From Planctomycetota bacterium (GTDB lineage: Bacteria; Planctomycetota; Phycisphaerae; SM23-33): 64,000 nucleotides of DNA. The stretch lies in contig JAKJER010000003.1 of the NCBI GenBank assembly GCA_022705325.1, forward strand, positions 284,936-348,935. The letters run 5' to 3'. The notes under the pieces are model-generated. The model was not told the origin of the DNA. It saw nothing but the letters and a program-made list of their open reading frames with translations, and did no database searches. The position numbers and the translations under genes are program-made. Below are positions 58,207 to 64,000 of this stretch, piece by piece (the stretch's first letter is position 1; each line of letters opens with the position of its first letter).

Positions 58207-58747
58207 CGGCGGAGGAGCGCGGCGGCCGGCTCTTTGGCCGATGTTGAACGAAACCCGCCTTGGCGATCGTGAAGCCGGCGGCCCTCACCTTGGCCGCGAA
58301 ATATCCACACGGGCAGCCGGTGATTTCGGTGCCATCGGCGTTGACGGGCCAAGCGAACCAGGGAGGCTCGATGGCCTCCAGAACCTCGCGAGTCGTTCGC
58401 CACAGCCCGCTGTGGAAGGCGTCGGGGGGGTCGAAAGCCTCCTCGACTTCCGTCTGGTAGATGGCGTTGGCCACGTCGGCGTCGGCAAGCAGCAGCGGCG
58501 CGGTCGCGTTGATGGGCACGATGTCGGCGTCGGCGAAGAGCAGGTGGGCGCCAGGACCAGACATCTGCAAAGCCGTGGCCACCGCCCGGTTGTAGACGCA
58601 TGACGACAGCCGGGGGTGCTGGACGTACGCGATCCGCTCGAAGGGGATGTGGGCCACCTGGACCAGCCACTGGATCAGCTCGGGCCGGACCCGGAAATCC
58701 GGCATGCAGCAGACGAAGGCGCGGGCGTTGTCCGGATGGTAGATCAT
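58166..58747 (-). CDS. Glycosyltransferase-like phage protein (cassette C)
   Basis: A 193-residue protein with ERIAYVQHPRLSSCVYNRAVATAL, then AHLLFADADIVP (DXD-like metal site) and PDAFHSGLWRTTREVLEAIEPPWF, typical of small GT-A-type sugar transferases. It is related to 27121-27639 in cassette B but lies at a different position, at the end of the cassette. It overlaps the tail-collar protein start (ATGA). Likely modifies a surface glycan; unproven. Confidence 0.65.
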   Translation of the reverse strand: MIYHPDNARAFVCCMPDFRVRPELIQWLVQVAHIPFERIAYVQHPRLSSCVYNRAVATALQMSGPGAHLLFADADIVPINATAPLLLADADVANAIYQTEVEEAFDPPDAFHSGLWRTTREVLEAIEPPWFAWPVNADGTEITGCPCGYFAAKVRAAGFTIAKAGFVQHRPKSRPPRSSAVTPSGQTRPGRPS

Positions 58748-59856
58748 GCGACCCTCATGATCCAGGCCAGCACGTAGTACGGTGGGATGTGCTCAGATTC
58801 GTTGTGGCTGAAGTCGGTGTCGAATGAGATGGCCATCAGAACGGGGACCTCCCAGCCGCTGCCGGCACAACCCGGCGTGTCCATCGGCGTGAAGCTGTGG
58901 GTGTCATGGCTGTGCTTCTTCGTCCCCCCCGTCCCACCCAGGGCGCCGAAGTGCTCGTCGCCCGGGTTCTGGCCCACGATGAACCGTCCGCGCAGGTCGG
59001 GCGTTCCATTTGTCCCGTCACATAGCTGCCAGCCAACAGTGGGCAGCGTTCCGCTGAAGGCCTTGACCGAGCCGATTTTCTCGTCCAGGTAGTCACCTAC
59101 GCAGACGGCCGTTCCGGAGGCGTCGAGGGCGTAGGGCAGGACGGCGTCGGCTGGAACGTTTGGATCTCGCTCGCTCCCGCAACGGGGCAGGTAGACGCGG
59201 ACGGTCTCCGACGTGTCGGCATTCAAGCCGTCCTTGTCGTCACACGGGTTCACGTCGACGTAGCTGCCGTTGCCCTCGGCGTTAACCCAGGCAGACGCGG
59301 CCTTGCCCCACAGCAGGCCGCTGGCTGCGTTGTCGCCCAGTCGGACGACGCCCCACTGGGTGCCCGTGCCGGGTTTCTTCCACAGGATGAAGGCCGAGCC
59401 CGACGTGCCGGTCTTGAGTGTGGTCATAACATCGCCCGCGATCTCCGCGTGCGTGTCGCCCTCGGCCTGGACGTCCAGGCGGCAGACGGTGATCCCCCCC
59501 GCCACGGCCCGGCCGATCTCGCCCACGTCGATGGCGTCCAGCAGGACCACGAACTTGCCCAGGTGGGTCTGCTCGTCGGGCTCGCTGCCTTTCAGGCACA
59601 CGCGGGCGCGGGCCTTGAACTCCTGGAGATTGTCGGCAGGGTCCACGACCACCCCGTCGATGCCCAGGATGTCATACTGCGAACACGCCTGTGCCGAGTC
59701 GTTGCGGACGCGAACGATCCCGCTTTGGAGCCAGGCCCCGCCGCCCTCGCCGCCAAAGGTCATCTGACGCTCGCGGACGTAGGCCACGGCCTCCGTGACG
59801 GCGTTCCAGTCCGTAGCGGCGATCCGGAGCGGCTGGCCTTTCTGGACACGGTTCAT
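58744..59856 (-). CDS. Tail-tip protein with C-terminal collar domain (cassette C)
   Basis: A 370-residue protein. The N-terminal half matches 19520-20614 (MNRVQKGQPLR, GIDGV, FVVLLDAID). The C-terminal part (about 275-370) is a phage tail-collar-like domain: VGWQLCDGTNGTPDLRGRFIVG, then KHSHDTHSF and PPYYVLAWIMRV. This is a receptor-binding or fibre-attachment end. GGAGG precedes the ATG. It shows that the cassettes exchange tail tips while keeping the anchor. Confidence 0.8.
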   Translation of the reverse strand: MNRVQKGQPLRIAATDWNAVTEAVAYVRERQMTFGGEGGGAWLQSGIVRVRNDSAQACSQYDILGIDGVVVDPADNLQEFKARARVCLKGSEPDEQTHLGKFVVLLDAIDVGEIGRAVAGGITVCRLDVQAEGDTHAEIAGDVMTTLKTGTSGSAFILWKKPGTGTQWGVVRLGDNAASGLLWGKAASAWVNAEGNGSYVDVNPCDDKDGLNADTSETVRVYLPRCGSERDPNVPADAVLPYALDASGTAVCVGDYLDEKIGSVKAFSGTLPTVGWQLCDGTNGTPDLRGRFIVGQNPGDEHFGALGGTGGTKKHSHDTHSFTPMDTPGCAGSGWEVPVLMAISFDTDFSHNESEHIPPYYVLAWIMRVA

Positions 59857-59868
59857 CGGATCCTCCGT

Positions 59869-60705
59869 CTACAGCCCCAGGGGGGCGAAGTCGCCCGTCT
59901 CGAAGACCTTCTCCACATGGGCGCCCACCGGCCTCTTGCAGATCCGCTTGGCCGTCGCGTCCTCGGCATCGGCGTACTCCACCCAGAGGTACTCCCAGCC
60001 CTTCTTAGCGGCCACGGTGATGTCGCCCACGGCGAAGTTGGCCTTGTTGGGGCTGGCGGAGAACGAATAGACGTAGTCCATGCTGCCGTCCTCGCCGACC
60101 TGGCCGGACTCGGCACCCTCGAACAAGCACTCGCCCGCGGCGAGCGTGATGGTCTGGCCAGTGACGGTGTCGGTGACGGTGAACTGGGCGGCGTTGACCT
60201 TGGCGGTCAGGCCGTAGATCGCCCCCAGCGACGGCAGGCTATCGGAGGCGAATCGCTTGGTGACCTGGAAGTTGAACACCGGGGCGGGCAGGTCCACGCC
60301 CTCGACGTTCTCGCCGTTGTAGCCGATGGCCCCCTTGTGATCGGTACCCGTCTTGCCGGCCGGGGCGTAGCGGGCGACTGTCGAGATGGACTGGGTGACG
60401 TGCTGGTTGCCGCCCTTGGTGGACCACTGGATGCGGACAGTGCCGACCTCGCTCTGGACCTTGTCCGGCTGGCAGTACCTGACCGTACACTCCCAGTCGC
60501 CGATGCCCGCGACGGTGTCCACCCAGATCGGCTTCATGCCCGGGCGTTTCTCGCGGACCAGGCCGTTGTAGTTGCTCGCAGTCGAGGCCAGCAGCGTGGT
60601 CCAGGCGAGGCTATCGCTGCTGGTGCCGCGCAGGACGTAGTGGAATGTCACGCTGTCGCCCGCGTACTCCCGGCTCTCGACATGTTCAATCAGAGATAGC
60701 GGCAT
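59869..60705 (-). CDS. Phage tail structural protein (cassette C)
   Basis: A 278-residue protein nearly identical to 20905-21735, sharing HVESREYAGDSVT, RPGMKPIWVDTVAG, VARYAPAGK and GWEYLWVEYADAED. It begins 3 bases after the tape measure stop. Its conservation in both cassettes suggests that it must fit the tape measure and the tail tube. Tail-tip role inferred from order. Confidence 0.75.
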   Translation of the reverse strand: MPLSLIEHVESREYAGDSVTFHYVLRGTSSDSLAWTTLLASTASNYNGLVREKRPGMKPIWVDTVAGIGDWECTVRYCQPDKVQSEVGTVRIQWSTKGGNQHVTQSISTVARYAPAGKTGTDHKGAIGYNGENVEGVDLPAPVFNFQVTKRFASDSLPSLGAIYGLTAKVNAAQFTVTDTVTGQTITLAAGECLFEGAESGQVGEDGSMDYVYSFSASPNKANFAVGDITVAAKKGWEYLWVEYADAEDATAKRICKRPVGAHVEKVFETGDFAPLGL

Positions 60706-60708
60706 GGA

Positions 60709-63054
60709 TCACCCGAAGACGAGGTTGCCCCGCTGGGCCTCCTCCAGAAGACGCTTGGTGTTCTCGGCGGTCTGTTCGCTGGCCTTGGCGATGCGGTCCT
60801 CGACGTTGCCGGCCTGGAGGCCCAGCAGGGCCGAGACGTTGAACGTGCCGCCCACGCCGACCTTGGCCTGGGCCAGTTGTTGGCCGACGCCTTCGGCAGC
60901 GTTGCGAAGCTGGTCCATCAGGGCCTGCGGGCTCCCGGGCCCGGCCGGGGCGGTGGATTCCTTCACTTCACGCTTGTGGCGGGCCTCGTCCAGGGCGTCC
61001 CGCCACTCCTTGCGTGCCTTGGCGAGCTCGGCCTCGCTGCCGGCGAGCTGGCGGGCATACTCGTCCGCCCGCTGGCGTTCGTTCTCCGCGTCGGCCCGTC
61101 CGATCTCGGCCAGGCGGTTCTGCCGGGCGGCCTGGGCCTCCTGGAGGGCCTGATCGCGCTTGGACTGGGCGGCGGCGATGTCCGACCGCTCCTGCTGGTT
61201 GATTGCCTCCATCCGCTGGGCCGACTGCTGGTCGATGTGCTGGGTGACGAACTTGACGTCGATGGAGTCGTCGAACAGGGCCTGGGCCTCCATCCACCGC
61301 TTGGCCATCCAGTTGGCGGTGGACTCGACGGTCCGGGCGTGCCAGGCGGTGAACTTCGCCCAGATCGTCCGCAGCCCGCCTACCAGGCGGGCCCACAGCG
61401 ACTGGAGGCCGTACACGAAGTCCGTCCAGATCACCTGCCCACCGTAGACGAAGCTGTCCAGGATGTCGGTGAACTTCCGCTTGAAGGCCACCCAGTAGCC
61501 GGTCAGGGCGTTCACGCCCTTCTGCCACTCCATCTTGAGCGTCAGCCAGAGGATCTTGGCGGCCAGCGAGATGTCCCCGGCGGCCAGGGCATCGCCGATC
61601 CCCTGCCAAGCGGCCAGCGCGTCCTGCTTGAGCTGGTCGAACCGCTCGCCCAGCCAGGCCAGGGCCTTGCCGCCCGCCCCGGTGACACTCAGGAGGTAGA
61701 CGCCCAGCGCGCCGACGGCGGCGATGACCAGGCCGATGGGCGAGAGCAACGCCGTCAGCAGGGCGACGGCGATCTTGATCACCCCGCCCAGCAGGACGAA
61801 CGCTTTGGCGACCACGCCGACCGCCGCGGCCAGGCCCTTGAGCGAGACGCCCAGGACGGTGAAGGCCGCCCCGGCGCCGAGCACGCCGACCACCACCAGG
61901 GCGACGGTGGTGACGAGCTGCTTGTTCTGGCCGACCCACTCGGCGATCATCTCGGCCGTCCGCTGCACCTTGCCCATCCATCCGGAGATCATGGAGGCCA
62001 TGGCCTCGCCCACGGCGATGGCCACACCTTCGGCCGCCGACATCATCATCCGGAAGGCACCGCCCAGCCCCGAGTCCATCATCTTGGCCGTCCGCTCGGC
62101 GGCGCCGCCGGCCTTGGAGATGGCGTCTGCAAGCTGCTGCATCTGCTCGGGCGAGCCGCCGAGCTTCAGGGCCCCGGACACCGCCCGCTGGTCGAACAGG
62201 TCGCGGGCCAGCGTCAGCCGCTCGGCGTTGGGCATCTTCGCCATCGCCTTCCCGACCTCGCTGAGGACCGTGCCCAGTGGCCGAAGATTGCCCTTGGCGT
62301 CCGTAGCCGCCACGCCGAGTTCGCCCAGCTTGTCCCGCACGGCGGGGTCGGCCAAGCGGAGCATGATCTGCCGCAGGGTCGTGCCGGCCATTGAGCCCTT
62401 GATGCCCATGTTGGCCAGGACACCCAGGGCCTGGCTGGTCGATTGGATGGTCTCCCCCGCGTCGGCCGCCACGGGGGCCACGTACGACATCGCCTCGGCC
62501 AGGTCCGTCAGCGTCTGGGCCGACCCGTTGGCCGTGGCGGTCAGCACGTCGGCGACCATCACCGTGTCACCGGCCTTCAGGCCGAAGGCGCGGACGGCGT
62601 TGGCGGCGTAGTCGGCCGCCTCGCCCAGTTCCGTGCCGGTCGCCCGGGCCAGGTTCAGCACGGCCGGGATGGCGGCCTGGATTTCGTCGGGGGAGAAGCC
62701 AGCACGCCCAAGGCTGGTCATTCCCTCGGCGACCTGCTTGGCGGTGAAGCTGGTGGTTCGGCCCAGCAGCTTGGCCTGGTCAGTCAGGTCCTTGAACTGC
62801 TTCTCCGTCGCGCCGGTGACGCCCCGGACGGTGAGCATCTGGTCCTCGAAGCCGGCGAAGATCTTTGTCGCCAGCCCCAGCGGCGCGGCGGCGACCGTCC
62901 CCAGTGCCAGGAGCTTTCGCCCGAGGGTCTGGAGACGGTCGCCGAACGCCCGCAGCTTGGCCTCCGCCCGCTTGAGGGCGCGGACGAGCTTGCTGTCGTC
63001 GGCGAACAGCTCGACGAAGGCCTTACCGGCTCGGATTCCCTGAGGGTTCGACAT
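60709..63054 (-). CDS. Phage tail tape measure protein (cassette C)
   Basis: A 781-residue tape measure, the same length as the B copy and about 90% identical by eye. Differences cluster near the termini (MSNPQGIRAG versus MAQTGSIRAG) and in scattered residues. The same hydrophobic segments and coiled coil are present. The two genes could recombine or produce interchangeable tails. Confidence 0.93.
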   Translation of the reverse strand: MSNPQGIRAGKAFVELFADDSKLVRALKRAEAKLRAFGDRLQTLGRKLLALGTVAAAPLGLATKIFAGFEDQMLTVRGVTGATEKQFKDLTDQAKLLGRTTSFTAKQVAEGMTSLGRAGFSPDEIQAAIPAVLNLARATGTELGEAADYAANAVRAFGLKAGDTVMVADVLTATANGSAQTLTDLAEAMSYVAPVAADAGETIQSTSQALGVLANMGIKGSMAGTTLRQIMLRLADPAVRDKLGELGVAATDAKGNLRPLGTVLSEVGKAMAKMPNAERLTLARDLFDQRAVSGALKLGGSPEQMQQLADAISKAGGAAERTAKMMDSGLGGAFRMMMSAAEGVAIAVGEAMASMISGWMGKVQRTAEMIAEWVGQNKQLVTTVALVVVGVLGAGAAFTVLGVSLKGLAAAVGVVAKAFVLLGGVIKIAVALLTALLSPIGLVIAAVGALGVYLLSVTGAGGKALAWLGERFDQLKQDALAAWQGIGDALAAGDISLAAKILWLTLKMEWQKGVNALTGYWVAFKRKFTDILDSFVYGGQVIWTDFVYGLQSLWARLVGGLRTIWAKFTAWHARTVESTANWMAKRWMEAQALFDDSIDVKFVTQHIDQQSAQRMEAINQQERSDIAAAQSKRDQALQEAQAARQNRLAEIGRADAENERQRADEYARQLAGSEAELAKARKEWRDALDEARHKREVKESTAPAGPGSPQALMDQLRNAAEGVGQQLAQAKVGVGGTFNVSALLGLQAGNVEDRIAKASEQTAENTKRLLEEAQRGNLVFG

Positions 63055-63160
63055 GAGTCACCGCTTCAGATACGGCACCCCGCCCCGGATCGTCTCGTTC
63101 GCACTCCGGTGTCCGGCCCGATTACGTCGCTACCCGGGACGGAGTGCCATCTTCCCTACT

Positions 63161-63817
63161 TCAGCTTCGCCGCGCCTCGGCCACGATCATCTGCGTGGCC
63201 GCGTCCTGAACAGCCGACTGGGCCTGCTTCACCTTGGCCCGCGTCTCGTCGTCCAGGTTGTCTACGCCGCGAACGATCTGCCGCAGGGCCTCGAAGGTCT
63301 CGCCGAGCTTCTGGCCGTACTCATCGCGCTGGGAACGAATCTGGCCGATCCTGCCGGCGACCTTTCCACCGCCCCAGGTGGCCAGGATGCCCCCGGCCCC
63401 GGCCAGCAGCACGTCCAGCAGGTTGAACCCGACGTTGGCGACCTGCTCGGCCTGGCCGATTACGGCGTAGGCGGTGTCGGCCACGGTGGGCCGGCGGGTC
63501 GCGACCTGGGCGGCCCGGCCGATGGTCTCGGCGTTCTCGGCCGCCAGCGAGACCGGCCGCTTCTCCGGCAGGCCCACGTACGACTGGGTGACCTGGGCGG
63601 CGGCCAGCGCCTCCTGGCGGACCGGCTGGCCAGGCTGGTCCACGTGCGGGGCCAGCGCCTGCAGGTTGGTCACCGCCAGGTCGGCGGCCTGTTTCTGCTC
63701 CTCGGTCGGGGCATACCGCACGGGCATCTCCGTGCAGCCGGCCAGCATGCCCGCCACGATCATCAGCACCACGATCGCCGCTCCGACGAACCACATTCCA
63801 TTGCGTGCCCTTCTCAT
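63161..63817 (-). CDS. Phage-encoded lipoprotein (cassette C)
   Basis: A 218-residue protein; ATG 63817 follows the chaperone stop by 1 base, with AGGAG upstream. The signal peptide ends in the lipobox LAGC (about 24-27). The rest is helical: VTNLQALAPHVDQPGQPV, a hydrophobic patch (VGFNLLDVLLAGAGGILATW), and a charged C-terminus. It occupies the same slot as the unrelated lipoprotein at 24241-24972 in cassette B. Confidence 0.72.
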   Translation of the reverse strand: MRRARNGMWFVGAAIVVLMIVAGMLAGCTEMPVRYAPTEEQKQAADLAVTNLQALAPHVDQPGQPVRQEALAAAQVTQSYVGLPEKRPVSLAAENAETIGRAAQVATRRPTVADTAYAVIGQAEQVANVGFNLLDVLLAGAGGILATWGGGKVAGRIGQIRSQRDEYGQKLGETFEALRQIVRGVDNLDDETRAKVKQAQSAVQDAATQMIVAEARRS

Positions 63818-63818
63818 T

Positions 63819-64000
63819 TCACAGGCTCCTTCCTGTTTGGGGTCCGCTCCGTCCAAAGGCCTCACGCAAGAGGCCCACGTTTTCCTGAGTGATCTCGATC
63901 ACGTCGCCCCGGCCGCCGAGGCTATGCGGGTCGAAGTCGGCCGGCTTGAACGGCCGGCCCTTCTTCGGGTCGCGGTTGACGTTGGCGATCAGGGCACACA
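63819..64000 (-). CDS. Tail chaperone C-terminal part (cassette C, runs off the window)
   Basis: The frame continues past base 64000. The visible residues CALIANVNRDPKKGRPFKPADFDP match the -1-frame extension at 24969-25294 in cassette B, which supports that extension as real coding sequence. The C-terminus (GDVIEITQENVGLLREAFG) differs from B. The upstream frame and any slippage site lie beyond the window. Confidence 0.75.
   Translation of the reverse strand, partial: CALIANVNRDPKKGRPFKPADFDPHSLGGRGDVIEITQENVGLLREAFGRSGPQTGRSL

Larger units (their letters stand above)
59869..63054. repeat. Long direct repeat, C copy (pairs with 20905-24088)
   Basis: This is the second copy of the tail-protein plus tape-measure block. 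Orientation matches the B copy, so recombination between them would excise rather than invert the intervening 39 kb. Confidence 0.85.

Overview
The window is GC-rich bacterial DNA with AGGAG-type ribosome binding sites and tightly overlapping (ATGA) operons. Several families in it (the small zinc ribbons, the single-gene DDE transposases, the protease-capsid fusion, a DUF6941-like protein) are ones I associate with Planctomycetota, possibly Phycisphaerae. There is no rRNA or core marker gene, so this assignment is only an inference.

Three related tailed-phage structural cassettes, all on the minus strand, alternate with host or cargo DNA. Cassette A (1-4321) holds the start of a protease-capsid fusion, a portal, a tRNA-Met(CAT), small genes and only the C-terminus of the large terminase, cut off close to an insertion sequence at 4417-5610. 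Cassette B (18649-35287) runs from a 5'-truncated portal through capsid, cement, head-tail, collagen-like fibre, tail tube, tail chaperone, lipoprotein, tape measure and tail-tip genes. Cassette C (58166 to the window end) repeats the tail part of B. No integrase, intact terminase or recognisable endolysin is visible, so these are defective prophages or a structural-module remnant.

Cargo 1 (5684-18170) is metabolic and stress-related: a K+/H+ antiporter followed by an MscS channel fused to a ParB-like domain; a putrescine pair (pyruvoyl arginine decarboxylase and agmatinase) whose second gene carries a 180-bp MITE-like insertion; and a plus-strand run with two TIM-barrel isomerase-like paralogues, two small zinc ribbons, a repeat-type protein, a glycogen-binding-type domain, a HicB-like protein, a stress-protein/PTS-EIIA fusion, a PAS histidine kinase and a glucosamine-6-phosphate deaminase-like enzyme.

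Cargo 2 (35694-57501) is a defence island: a PGN_0703-type nuclease, a membrane-anchored Mrr nuclease, a DDE transposase, a Qat system (qatA, qatB, qatC) whose fourth gene is an ASCH-domain protein instead of the TatD-type qatD, a response-regulator-like protein, an EndoIII-type glycosylase, an McrBC system with three EVE/PUA-like segments, a NUC1-type lipoprotein nuclease, and a C5 cytosine methyltransferase / PmeII-type endonuclease / Vsr operon. A fragment of RecD2 helicase lies beside it. The homologous tail blocks of cassettes B and C flank this island as same-direction repeats of about 3.2 kb, so recombination between them could delete it.
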